DNA of 64,000 bases from positions 62,001 through 126,000 of the forward strand of contig CACIMN010000004.1 in the NCBI GenBank assembly GCA_902587755.1, read 5' to 3'. Below, in pieces: positions 25,697-34,364 of this stretch. Position 1 is the first letter of the stretch; each line of letters opens with the position of its first letter. The stretch is from an uncultured Pelagibacteraceae bacterium (GTDB taxonomy: Bacteria > Pseudomonadota > Alphaproteobacteria > Pelagibacterales > Pelagibacteraceae). The position numbers and the translations under genes were made by a program. The notes below the pieces were generated by a model. The model was not told the origin of the DNA, did not search any database, and was given only the letters and a program-made list of their open reading frames with translations.

Positions 25697-25750
25697 AAAA
25701 AAAGATAGTCCTTAAAAACCGGGAGCTAAAGATGGCTAAGAAGGACTATC
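25697..25750 (-). promoter_or_regulatory. attenuator-like hairpin immediately upstream of the lysE-family gene
   Basis: A perfect 10-base-pair stem, GATAGTCCTT with AAGGACTATC (plus-strand positions 25704-25713 and 25741-25750), encloses a 27-base loop with a minor internal AGC/GCT pairing. On the minus strand seven T follow at once, then the exporter ATG. This has the form of an intrinsic terminator placed in the 5' leader. A short ORF overlaps the upstream arm, which suggests translation-dependent attenuation; a small-ligand riboswitch is the alternative. Confidence 0.6.
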
Positions 25751-25758
25751 AAATACAT
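25726..25758 (-). CDS. possible leader peptide rich in Leu/Ile/Val (10 codons)
   Basis: An ATG three codons before the hairpin opens a 10-codon frame reading M-Y-L-I-V-L-L-S-H-L and ends at TAG in the loop. Six of the ten residues are branched-chain amino acids, and the frame covers the whole upstream arm of the terminator-like stem. A ribosome moving through it would block hairpin formation. No ribosome site is visible upstream, so translation would be leaderless or weak. Short open frames rich in Leu and Ile are common in AT-rich DNA, so chance is a real alternative. Confidence 0.3.
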   Translation of the reverse strand: MYLIVLLSHL

Positions 25759-25813
25759 AATATCATAGGGTAAAAAAAATGCATTAAATATTTTTTTCAA
25801 ATATAAAGGATTT

Positions 25814-26110
25814 ATGAAAAAAAAAGGTCACAGGCCAATTACTAAAGTCAAAAATCCAGAACCCAAAATGGACGATCCTGATTGGATCATTTGGGCAGCT
25901 TGGGCGGACAGAATTACATTTGAAGAAATTGAAAAAAAAACTGGAAAGAAAGAATCTGATGTAATTAAAATTATGAGAAGGTCCTTAAAACCATCCTCTT
26001 TCAGATTGTGGAGAAAAAGAGTAAATCAAAAAAGCATAAAACATCGAAAAAAATTTGAATACTCTAGAAAAGAAATAACTAGTAAAATTAAAAAAGGTGA
26101 CTATTTATAA
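25814..26110 (+). CDS. DUF2805/TIGR03643 family protein
   Basis: A 98-residue basic protein with the family core DPDWIIWAAWADRITFEEIE and KIMRRSLKPSSFRLWRKRV (about residues 55-75). A predicted helix-turn-helix-like first half and a very basic second half suggest nucleic acid binding, but the function is unknown. AAAGGA precedes the ATG. The glutaredoxin gene starts three bases after its stop, so the two are co-transcribed. Confidence 0.8.
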   Translation: MKKKGHRPITKVKNPEPKMDDPDWIIWAAWADRITFEEIEKKTGKKESDVIKIMRRSLKPSSFRLWRKRVNQKSIKHRKKFEYSRKEITSKIKKGDYL

Positions 26111-26113
26111 ACT

Positions 26114-26371
26114 ATGAAAAAAATCACTATGTATACAGGTCCATTTTGCAATTATTGTGATGCAGCAAAAAGATTGTTAGCTAGAAATAATGCACCTTAT
26201 AATGAAATTGATATTTCAAAAGTTGCAGGTGCTGCTGATGAGATGATTAAAAAAGCAAATGGTAAAAGAACAATTCCACAGATTTTTTTTGATGATCAAC
26301 ACATTGGTGGTTACGATGAAGTTAGAGCACTAGAAAAAGAAAATAAACTTCAGGATCTTTTAAAAAATTAA
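26114..26371 (+). CDS. grxC: glutaredoxin 3-type protein
   Basis: An 85-residue glutaredoxin with the full thioredoxin fold pattern: active site C12-N-Y-C15, the cis-Pro segment RTIPQIF and the glutathione-binding GGYDEVRALE. The usual active site is CPYC; Asn in place of Pro should alter the redox potential and pKa. It reduces protein disulfides and ribonucleotide reductase using glutathione. The neighbouring methionine sulfoxide reductase gene, convergent at 26382, also handles oxidative damage. Confidence 0.92.
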   Translation: MKKITMYTGPFCNYCDAAKRLLARNNAPYNEIDISKVAGAADEMIKKANGKRTIPQIFFDDQHIGGYDEVRALEKENKLQDLLKN

Positions 26372-26381
26372 TTTATATTAT

Positions 26382-26756
26382 CTAATCTTTTGGTTTAAAA
26401 ACTAAACAAACGCCGTTATTACAAAATCTTTTTCCTGTAGGTTCGGGTCCATCATCAAATATATGACCATGATGTCCTCCACATTTTTTACAATGATACT
26501 CGGTTCTTGCATAACCTATGTGATGATCTGTTTTAGTTTCAAATACATTTGGTAAAGACTCATAAAATGAGGGCCAGCCTGATCCACTCTCATATTTTGT
26601 TTTTGAGTCAAATAATTTTTCCCCACAATTTGCACAATGAAAACTCCCTTCTCTCTTTTCATAGTTTAATTCACTTGAACCTGCACGCTCTGTTCCTTCT
26701 TCAAACAAGATTAATTTTTGTTCTGCAGTTAAATTTGGATTTATTTTTTTTGTCAT
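26382..26756 (-). CDS. msrB: peptide-methionine (R)-S-oxide reductase
   Basis: A 124-residue MsrB with the structural zinc site of two CxxC pairs, Cys41/Cys44 and Cys89/Cys92, the substrate segment SGWPSFY and the catalytic Cys112 in RFCNNGVCLVF. It repairs R-methionine sulfoxide in proteins. The ATG overlaps the stop of the upstream deacetylase-like gene by four bases (ATGA). Length and motifs are normal; only eleven bases separate its end from the convergent glutaredoxin gene. Confidence 0.95.
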   Translation of the reverse strand: MTKKINPNLTAEQKLILFEEGTERAGSSELNYEKREGSFHCANCGEKLFDSKTKYESGSGWPSFYESLPNVFETKTDHHIGYARTEYHCKKCGGHHGHIFDDGPEPTGKRFCNNGVCLVFKPKD

Positions 26757-27652
26757 GATCCTATATATTTAGCACAGGATTTGTGTAAGATTGAATGTAA
26801 TTCAACTAATTTATTGAAATCTTTATTATAACCACCACCTAAAACACCACAAAAAGGTATTCTTTTAGAAAAAAAGTTTTCAATAACAAGCTCGTCTCTA
26901 GATTTAATTCCTTCATCAGATATTTTTAGTTTACCTAATCTGTCATTAAAATGAATATCTACTCCAGCTATATAGAAAACAAAATCAAAATTTTCTTGAT
27001 TTAACTCATTTAAATAATGTTTAAGTGTCTTAATGTAAGCATCATCCTCTAAATTATCTTCTAGCTCCACATCTAAATCACTTTTAGATTTTTTAGCTGG
27101 ATAGTTAGTTTTAGAGTGCATACTGAAAGTAAAAACACTTCTATTTTCTTTAAATATTTCCGAATTTCCGTTTCCTTGATGAACATCTAAATCAACAATT
27201 AATATTTTGTTGGCTAAACCTCGATTTAGTAAATAATGAGCAGCAACAGCTACATCATTAAAAACGCAGTATCCAGCTCCACCTTTGTAGTTTGCGTGAT
27301 GACTACCTCCAGCAGTATTACATGATATTCCATAATTAATTGCAAGTTTAGAGGCTAAAACAGTACCACCCGTAGCTACTAATGATCTCTGAACAACACT
27401 ATCAACAAGTGGAAATCCAATTTTTTTTACTTCCTCTTTGCTTAATGTTTTATTTATGATGTTAGAAATATAATCTTGTGAATGTGCATAACTTAATGTT
27501 TCAAGCGAACAAGCATATGGTTTATGAAACTTTTTAACGATTTTATTTTTAATCAAATGATGAGCTAATTCTCCAAACTTGTTTATAGGAAATTTATGAT
27601 CATCTCCAATTTTGGCGAAATAATCCTCATGATTAACCACTGGTAAATTCAT
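26753..27652 (-). CDS. histone deacetylase family amidohydrolase
   Basis: A 299-residue arginase/deacetylase-fold protein. HHANYKGGAGYCVFND and VDLDVHQGNGN supply the tandem His and the Asp-x-His zinc ligands, and a second Asp is in AGVDIHFNDRLG. Bacterial members deacetylate acetylpolyamines, acetoin-related compounds or acetyl-amides; the substrate here is unknown. The gene lies between a D-2-hydroxyacid dehydrogenase and msrB, with three bases to the former and a four-base overlap with the latter. Confidence 0.9.
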   Translation of the reverse strand: MNLPVVNHEDYFAKIGDDHKFPINKFGELAHHLIKNKIVKKFHKPYACSLETLSYAHSQDYISNIINKTLSKEEVKKIGFPLVDSVVQRSLVATGGTVLASKLAINYGISCNTAGGSHHANYKGGAGYCVFNDVAVAAHYLLNRGLANKILIVDLDVHQGNGNSEIFKENRSVFTFSMHSKTNYPAKKSKSDLDVELEDNLEDDAYIKTLKHYLNELNQENFDFVFYIAGVDIHFNDRLGKLKISDEGIKSRDELVIENFFSKRIPFCGVLGGGYNKDFNKLVELHSILHKSCAKYIGS

Positions 27653-27654
27653 CG

Positions 27655-28605
27655 CTACTCTAAAACACGGACTGGCTTTCCATCAACACAAGCCTCTAAT
27701 CCTTCAATCATTTGATTATAAAAAATATTATAATTTTCTGCTGTCACATAACCTATGTGTGGAGTAAGAAGTGCATTAGGTAAAAATCTTAGTTTATTAT
27801 TTTCAGGTAAAGGTTCTTTATCATAGACATCAATTCCAGCTCCTGCAATCACATTAGTAGATAAAGCAATTATTAAATCATCTTCATTAACAATTGGTCC
27901 TCTGGCAGTATTTATTAGAAACGCAGTTTTTTTCATTTTATCTAATTCTTTTATAGTAATACAATTTTTATATCTTTGGCCTCCTTGAACATGAATTGAA
28001 AGTACATCAGAATTTGTAATTAAATCCTCTTTAGAACAAGGAAGTACATCTAGTTCTTTACATTTATCTAAGCTTAAATTTTCGCTCCATGCCATCACTT
28101 GCATTCCAAAAGCTTTTCCAATTTTAGCAACTTCTGTACCCACCCTACCTAGGCCGATTAAACCTAAAATTTTTCCTTTTAACTCTACACCAATAGTCGT
28201 TTGCCAATATCCCTGATACATGTTTTCAAACTCTTCTTTGAAATTCCTTGCCAAACCAAGAATTAAAGCCCAAGTTAATTCAGGTGTAGGATTTAAATTT
28301 ATATCTGTTCCACATACTATCACTTTTCTTTTTTTTGCAGCCTCTATATCAATAGATTTGTTTCTTAATCCACTTGTAATTATAAATTTTAAGTCATTTA
28401 AATTATCAATTAAATTTTTTGTAATAGGAGTTCTTTCTCTCATTATTAATAAAGCTTCAAAATCTGCTAATTTTTCAATTGTGTCAGCTTCATCTAAAAA
28501 AGGTTCACTAAATATCTTGAACTCATATTTTCCAGATAGTTTTTCTAAATCTACAAATTGCTGTGCAACATTTTGATAATCGTCTAAAATTGCAACTTTA
28601 AGCAT
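27655..28605 (-). CDS. D-isomer-specific 2-hydroxyacid dehydrogenase
   Basis: A 316-residue NAD-dependent dehydrogenase with the Rossmann motif GLIGLGRVGTEVAKIGKAFG, the catalytic Arg in the TSGLRNKSID region, INTARGPIVNEDDL, and the catalytic His in LTPHIGYVT. It interconverts a 2-keto acid and a D-2-hydroxy acid. It may act on the product of the FAD oxidoreductase encoded at the start of this operon, since DadA-like enzymes generate 2-keto acids. It overlaps the EamA gene by eight bases. Confidence 0.9.
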   Translation of the reverse strand: MLKVAILDDYQNVAQQFVDLEKLSGKYEFKIFSEPFLDEADTIEKLADFEALLIMRERTPITKNLIDNLNDLKFIITSGLRNKSIDIEAAKKRKVIVCGTDINLNPTPELTWALILGLARNFKEEFENMYQGYWQTTIGVELKGKILGLIGLGRVGTEVAKIGKAFGMQVMAWSENLSLDKCKELDVLPCSKEDLITNSDVLSIHVQGGQRYKNCITIKELDKMKKTAFLINTARGPIVNEDDLIIALSTNVIAGAGIDVYDKEPLPENNKLRFLPNALLTPHIGYVTAENYNIFYNQMIEGLEACVDGKPVRVLE

Positions 28606-29500
28606 TTTTTACTTTCTTATTTGATAACAATATGCCAGTGATAATAAAACAAGCACCTAAAATATGATAAAACATGAATTTTTCACTAAAAAAAACCATT
28701 GCCATTATTGCACTTAAAATTGGCATTAAGTGTAAAAAAACACCAGATCTATTAGCGCCTATCATTGATATTCCTTTTATCCATAAAAGAAAAGATGCTA
28801 GACCTGGAAACAACACAACGTAAGATAAAATTAAAATAAAAGGTAATTCTAAATCGATTCTAAAACCTATTTGGAATTCAATAAAATAAATTGGTATTAA
28901 AAATATAAGGCCGAAGGTAATTACAACTTGGAGTAACGATATTTGAGATAATTCATATTTTTTACCTTTTAACAACGTAGAATATAATGCCCAAGAAAAC
29001 ATTGCGATTACCATAGTTATATCACCTTTGTTAAAATCTAAATTTTTTAATATTTCCAAATTTGCTTTTGTTATAATCATAATCACACCAGCAAAAGAAA
29101 AAATTACTCCTATAATCTGAAAAATATTTGTCTTTTCAATTTTCAAAATTGATGAAAATAACATGATCATCACTGGTATAGTTGAGATCATTAATACTCC
29201 ACTAATAACTTGAGTAAAATTTAAAGAATAATAAACAATAGAATTGAATACTGTAATACTTGTAACTCCTAATATTATAAATAGCTTGTAGTTTTTTATA
29301 ATATAATTCCTTTTCTCTAATATTTCTGGAATTGTAAAAGGTACTAAAATTAGCCAGGCAAAAAGCCATCTATAAAAGTTTAATGAAAAAGGTGGAACTT
29401 CATAAAAACTTGCAAGTTTACCTACCACAAAGTTTCCTGCCCAGAAAGTTACTGTTAAAAATAGATATAAATAAGCTAAAAAATTATTGTCTTTTGTCAC
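28598..29500 (-). CDS. EamA-type drug/metabolite transporter
   Basis: A 300-residue DMT permease with about ten helices and the typical first helix YLFLTVTFWAGNFVVGK. The GTG start lies directly after the FAD oxidoreductase stop (TAAGTG). It is probably an exporter or importer of a metabolite handled by its neighbours. It is a different paralogue from the EamA protein at 3094-4047. Confidence 0.87.
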   Translation of the reverse strand: MTKDNNFLAYLYLFLTVTFWAGNFVVGKLASFYEVPPFSLNFYRWLFAWLILVPFTIPEILEKRNYIIKNYKLFIILGVTSITVFNSIVYYSLNFTQVISGVLMISTIPVMIMLFSSILKIEKTNIFQIIGVIFSFAGVIMIITKANLEILKNLDFNKGDITMVIAMFSWALYSTLLKGKKYELSQISLLQVVITFGLIFLIPIYFIEFQIGFRIDLELPFILILSYVVLFPGLASFLLWIKGISMIGANRSGVFLHLMPILSAIMAMVFFSEKFMFYHILGACFIITGILLSNKKVKNA

Positions 29501-30742
29501 TTAACTAAATCTAAGCGAGCTATATGGTTTTAAATCTAAATTTGTATTTTCGTTCGCTATCATTCCTGAGACAATCTTTCCAGAAATCGGACCCAAAGTC
29601 CATCCTAAATGATGATGACCGAAACAGTAATAAATATTTTTATAATTTTTTGATGGCCCCATTACAGGCAAAAAGTCAGGTAATGTAGGTCTAAATCCTA
29701 ACCATTCATCCTCATGTTCAGGCAAATCACCAAGCATATATTTTGCGTTATTTATTAAGTTCTTTACTCTTGATTTAGATAATGGATTCTCTAATCCACC
29801 GAATTCAACAGTTCCAACAACTCTTAAACCCTGTTCCATCGGTGTTATCCCAAATCCACGGTTAGAAAATATTACTGGTCTGCTTAATAAATGATCACAA
29901 TTTTTGAAATGAACATGATATCCACGTTCTGTATCTAAGGGTATTTTTTCACCAAGATTATCAGTTAATTTTTTTGAAAAAGCACCACATGCTATTACCG
30001 CCTTATCAAAAACGAAACTTTGAGTTTCAGTTTTGAAAACTGGTTTATCTTCATCAAAATTAATATCTTTTATATTTACTTTATTAAATTTTCCGCCCTT
30101 TTGTAAAAATAAATCGAACAATTTTAAAAGAATTCTTTTAGGATTTCTTGCATGTCTTGCATAAGGATAAAATACCCCTGCGTGATAAAATGGTTTAATG
30201 TGTGGTTCAAGATCATGTATTTCATCTTTAGTAACCAATTGTTGTTCAACACCCAATTCTTCTCTAACTCTAATTTCTAATTCTCTACTTTTTAAATCTT
30301 TGTCATTCCATATATAAAGAATTCCCTTATTTTCGACTAAACCTTCCAAGTCTAGCTCTTCAAACAATTCATCGTAAGCTGGTAAAGCCAAATCTAAAAT
30401 TTGATGCATATTTTTAGCAGTATGCATCATTTTAGATTTAGTTGTGTTCATTATAAATTTTATGAACCAAGGAATCATTTTAGGTACATAATTCCATTTT
30501 AAAGCTAGTGGACCCGAAGAACTTAGCAGCATTGCAGGAACATCTGCGAGAACATCAGTTCTATTTAAAGAAAGAGATGCATATGGAGAAAAATGACCTG
30601 CATTGCCATAAGAGGCAGCTTGGCTTCCTGGGTTATCTCTATCAAAAATAGTCACATTAAAACCTTTTTTTTGAAGAAATAGAGCATTCGAAACACCCTG
30701 AATACCTGCTCCAACTATTCCTACTTTAAGATCTCTATTCAT
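29501..30742 (-). CDS. DadA-like FAD-dependent D-amino acid dehydrogenase family oxidoreductase
   Basis: A 413-residue DAO-family flavoprotein with the N-terminal FAD-binding GIVGAGIQGVSNALFLQ, FDRDNPGSQAASYGNAG, and the C-terminal CFGHHHLGWTLGPISG that closes the FAD site. It probably oxidises a D-amino acid or other amino acid to a keto acid and passes electrons to the membrane. The ATG at 30742 is preferred over upstream TTG codons. It is the first gene of a five-gene minus-strand operon ending in msrB. Confidence 0.88.
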   Translation of the reverse strand: MNRDLKVGIVGAGIQGVSNALFLQKKGFNVTIFDRDNPGSQAASYGNAGHFSPYASLSLNRTDVLADVPAMLLSSSGPLALKWNYVPKMIPWFIKFIMNTTKSKMMHTAKNMHQILDLALPAYDELFEELDLEGLVENKGILYIWNDKDLKSRELEIRVREELGVEQQLVTKDEIHDLEPHIKPFYHAGVFYPYARHARNPKRILLKLFDLFLQKGGKFNKVNIKDINFDEDKPVFKTETQSFVFDKAVIACGAFSKKLTDNLGEKIPLDTERGYHVHFKNCDHLLSRPVIFSNRGFGITPMEQGLRVVGTVEFGGLENPLSKSRVKNLINNAKYMLGDLPEHEDEWLGFRPTLPDFLPVMGPSKNYKNIYYCFGHHHLGWTLGPISGKIVSGMIANENTNLDLKPYSSLRFS

Positions 30743-30805
30743 CAAGCTGTTATACAATTAAAAATTAAATTTTCAGAGTGACAAATTATGCAAGTTTAAA
30801 TTATA

Positions 30806-31930
30806 TTAAGCAATCATTTGTTTATTATTAATTTTTGCACTCAATACTATCCCAAAACCAATCATTGTAGCTAGCATTGATGATCCACCATATGACATTA
30901 TTGGTAAAGGTGAGCCAACTATAGGTAATAAACCTAAAACCATAGATAGATTTACAACAATATAAATAAAAATTGCAAAAGCATAACCAAAACAGAAAAG
31001 TTTAGCAAAATTACTTCTTGAAATAGATCCTATTCTTATAATTCTAAATATTATTATTGAGTATAATATTAAAAGTCCAACTGAACCTATAAAACCAAAC
31101 TCTTCTGAGAATAATGTAAATATAAAATCTGTATGTTTTTCCGGTAAAAAATCTAAATAACTCTGTGTCCCCTTTAAAAAACCTTTTCCATCAAAGCCAC
31201 CTGAACCAATAGCTATTTTTGATTGTATAATTTGGTATCCTGCACCCAAGGGATCTCTATCCGGATCTAAGAAAGTAAGTATTCTTAATTTTTGATAGGG
31301 TTTTAAGAAAGAAATTATAAATGGGAGAGAAATTAAGAAAGTAATAAAAGAATATATAAAATATTTAATTTTTACACCTCCTAACCACAGTATAATCAAT
31401 CCACTTAAAGCAATTAATATTGACGTACCAAGATCAGGTTGAGAAATTACAAAAATAGTTGGAATTAATATAATCGACAATACAATTGTTATACTAGTGA
31501 ATGAATTAACATTTTCTATTTTTAACCTGTGATAATATTTTGCTAAACACATTATAATTGCTATTTTCATTAATTCAGAGGGCTGAAGTACAAAAAAATA
31601 TACATCCATCCATCTTTGTGAACCTGAAGATTTAATACCAAAAAAAGATACCCAAACTAATAACAGAATAACAACTAGATAAATTAAATATGAAAGATTA
31701 TGCCAAAATTTTATATTAAATAAAGCTATAAAAATCATTAATGGCAAAAAAATTATAAGTTTTACAAAATGATTTTTAGTATGAAAAAGTATATCGCCAC
31801 CATCTGTAGAATACATAACAAAAACACTTATTACAGAAAGAAGGATTACAGAAATTAATAATATATAGTCTAAATTTTTAATTTTTTGAAATAAAGTTAT
31901 CTCATTATTTAATCTATCGTGTTGAAACAT
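30806..31930 (-). CDS. rodA: peptidoglycan glycosyltransferase RodA
   Basis: A 374-residue SEDS-family membrane protein with about ten helices and motifs YHRLKIEN, SQPDLGTSI, SPLPIMSYGGSSML and FLPEKHTDFIF. It polymerises glycan strands for cell elongation with PBP2. The ATG precedes the mrdA stop by one base, and it is the last gene of the mreB operon. Retention of the whole elongasome fits the curved-rod shape of SAR11 cells. Confidence 0.95.
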   Translation of the reverse strand: MFQHDRLNNEITLFQKIKNLDYILLISVILLSVISVFVMYSTDGGDILFHTKNHFVKLIIFLPLMIFIALFNIKFWHNLSYLIYLVVILLLVWVSFFGIKSSGSQRWMDVYFFVLQPSELMKIAIIMCLAKYYHRLKIENVNSFTSITIVLSIILIPTIFVISQPDLGTSILIALSGLIILWLGGVKIKYFIYSFITFLISLPFIISFLKPYQKLRILTFLDPDRDPLGAGYQIIQSKIAIGSGGFDGKGFLKGTQSYLDFLPEKHTDFIFTLFSEEFGFIGSVGLLILYSIIIFRIIRIGSISRSNFAKLFCFGYAFAIFIYIVVNLSMVLGLLPIVGSPLPIMSYGGSSMLATMIGFGIVLSAKINNKQMIA

Positions 31931-33853
31931 TTAAATAGTAATCCTCTCAAAATTTGACTGCTGATCTCTCAAATTATGTCTATCAATAATTAATTTAAAT
32001 AATTCTTTTGCAATAGGTGCTGCTGCTTTACTTCCAGATCCACCATGTTCAACAATTATACTTAAAGCATATCTTGGATTTATATATGGACCATATGCAA
32101 CATATAATGCATGATCTCTATCTTTGTAAGGTATTTGCTCTAATTCCAAATCTAATTCTCTTTCTCTTTTGCTTATTCTCTTAACCTGTGCTGTCCCAGT
32201 TTTTCCAGCAAATTGATATTTGGGATCATCAATTCTTGATTTATAAGAGGTTCCAAATCTTTCATTAGTTGAACTGAACATAGCTTCTTGAATAATCTTA
32301 ATATTTTTTTTATCTTTAAATAACTTTTTGTCTAACAAAGACTCAGAATTGGAGTCAAATAATAAACCACTTTCCATCGATTGTTTTGCATCTTCGTAAG
32401 ATACAGGGTTACTATCTACAATTATTTTTGGTTTGATCGCATATCCACCATTCGCTATTTGTGCTGTCATCATACAAAGTTGTAGTGGTGTTGATTGTAT
32501 ATATCCTTGACCAATGCCTGTAATTAATGTTTCTCCTAATACCCAGCCTCTACCAAGATTATTCTTTTTCCATTTTGTATTTGGGAATAGTCCTTTTTTC
32601 TCATTGTCAAAATATTGACCAAGTACTTTTTTTCCTAAACCAAACTTTTCAGCTGTAATATTTAATCTATCAACACCTAACAATCTTGCAACTTCATAAA
32701 AATAAGTATCACAAGATTGTTTCATTGCATTTTTCAAACTAACCCAACCATGTCCTTTTTCCTTCCAACAATGAAAAGTTTGTCCGTATAACTCCATCTT
32801 TCCTGTGCATTTAACTTTAAACTTTGTATCAATAACGTTGTTTTCTAAAGCTGAAAGAGCAACGATTGGTTTTATAGTTGAGCCTGGAGAGTATAGACCT
32901 GAAAGGGTTTTATTAATTAACGGTTTTAAGGGATTGTTTCTAATTAATTGCCATTCGTCTTGACTTATACCGAATAAAAATAAATTTGGATCATAAGATG
33001 GAGATGAATACATTGCAATTATATCTCCTGTATAAATATCCATTACACTTATTGATCCTGCTTTTTCATTTAACAATTCTGCACAAGCTTTTTGTATTTC
33101 TGTATCTAAAGTTAAACGTATTTTTGATCCTTGCTCACCTTTTTGATGCTCAAGTTGATTAATTCTTTTACCATAAGCATTAACTTCATATCTTTGAATT
33201 GCATTTGTCCCTATTAAGTAATTTTCAAGTCTTTTCTCCAAGCCAAGTTTTCCAATTTTCATCCCAGGTACAAATCTTTCTTGGATAATTTGATTATCTA
33301 AAATTTCTTGTTCATTTGGTTGACTCACATATCCTAGGACATGAGTATAAACATCTTTAAAAGGATAATTCCTGGAGATTGTCATTACAGGTTTAACACC
33401 TACAAGATCGTATAAATAATTGTTTATTTTTACAAATTGACTCCAGCTTAAATTTTCAGAAACAATAATGCTATCCCATGGTTTTAGCTCTGACTTTAAT
33501 TTATTGATTCTCGTAATTTTTTTGTCACTAAGATTTAAAAGTTTTTTTAATCTAACTAATAAATAATTAAAATTCTCAACTTGCTCTGGAATTATATGTA
33601 ATTGGTAAACTTTCAAATTTCCTGCAATTACATTTCCAAAATAATCAACTATATTTCCTCTTGTGGGTGGGAGTTTCCACTCTCTTATTCTATTCTTGTC
33701 TGACAGAGTGAGATATTTTTTATTTTCGTTTATTTGAAGAGAAAATAAACGGGCAACGATAGCAGCAAAAACTACTATTTTTGCTGCACCAATTATGAAC
33801 ATCCGTCTATTAATTACATCAGTTTTTCTTATTCCTGAATTAGATTTAATCAT
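31931..33853 (-). CDS. mrdA: penicillin-binding protein 2
   Basis: A 640-residue monofunctional transpeptidase. It has one N-terminal membrane anchor (residues about 17-40), a dimerisation domain with RGNIVDYFGNVIA, and the transpeptidase domain with SxxK at Ser325-Lys328 (SPGSTIKP), a second motif around SCDTYF and KTGTAQV. It cross-links peptidoglycan in the elongasome with RodA. It overlaps mreD by eight bases. Confidence 0.95.
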   Translation of the reverse strand: MIKSNSGIRKTDVINRRMFIIGAAKIVVFAAIVARLFSLQINENKKYLTLSDKNRIREWKLPPTRGNIVDYFGNVIAGNLKVYQLHIIPEQVENFNYLLVRLKKLLNLSDKKITRINKLKSELKPWDSIIVSENLSWSQFVKINNYLYDLVGVKPVMTISRNYPFKDVYTHVLGYVSQPNEQEILDNQIIQERFVPGMKIGKLGLEKRLENYLIGTNAIQRYEVNAYGKRINQLEHQKGEQGSKIRLTLDTEIQKACAELLNEKAGSISVMDIYTGDIIAMYSSPSYDPNLFLFGISQDEWQLIRNNPLKPLINKTLSGLYSPGSTIKPIVALSALENNVIDTKFKVKCTGKMELYGQTFHCWKEKGHGWVSLKNAMKQSCDTYFYEVARLLGVDRLNITAEKFGLGKKVLGQYFDNEKKGLFPNTKWKKNNLGRGWVLGETLITGIGQGYIQSTPLQLCMMTAQIANGGYAIKPKIIVDSNPVSYEDAKQSMESGLLFDSNSESLLDKKLFKDKKNIKIIQEAMFSSTNERFGTSYKSRIDDPKYQFAGKTGTAQVKRISKRERELDLELEQIPYKDRDHALYVAYGPYINPRYALSIIVEHGGSGSKAAAPIAKELFKLIIDRHNLRDQQSNFERITI

Positions 33854-34364
33854 TTGTTTGATATGAAATTCTTTCGTTTAAAAAATTAAAAAATATAAAA
33901 AATATTGGATAAAATAAAAAGGTAAATCCAGAATTAATTAAATAATTAGTGTAATCAACTTTAATTAAAAAGACCAAATCCAAAATAATTACTTGAATTG
34001 AGTTAATTAATAAAATTGTAAATAGTAATGATATCCAGTCCTTCATGAAGTTTGGAGTTAAAGTAATGTTTCTTATATAAGCTGTTACTGAGCAAAGAAT
34101 AAGATAACAAAAACTACTAATTCCTATTGGTATGCCAATAACAACGTCATTAATTATACCTGCGAAGAAAATTGCAAGATAACCCAATTGATCTGGGTTT
34201 CTTAGAGTCCAAAAAAAAATTAACAAATGAACAAAATTAAAAGCAAAGTAATCAAGTTCTAAATAATTAAAATCAAATTCATTAAATACAGAAAAAAATA
34301 ATATTATTATAGGCAGATAAGATAAAAATATTCTCAAAAAGGGACTTTTGTTTAATGATGACAT
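33846..34364 (-). CDS. mreD: rod shape-determining protein MreD-like
   Basis: A 172-residue protein with about five hydrophobic helices. Primary sequence is weakly conserved in this family; the call rests on length, topology and position between mreC and mrdA. It helps organise MreC/PBP2 in the membrane. It overlaps mreC by one base and mrdA by eight. Confidence 0.8.
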   Translation of the reverse strand: MSSLNKSPFLRIFLSYLPIIILFFSVFNEFDFNYLELDYFAFNFVHLLIFFWTLRNPDQLGYLAIFFAGIINDVVIGIPIGISSFCYLILCSVTAYIRNITLTPNFMKDWISLLFTILLINSIQVIILDLVFLIKVDYTNYLINSGFTFLFYPIFFIFFNFLNERISYQTND

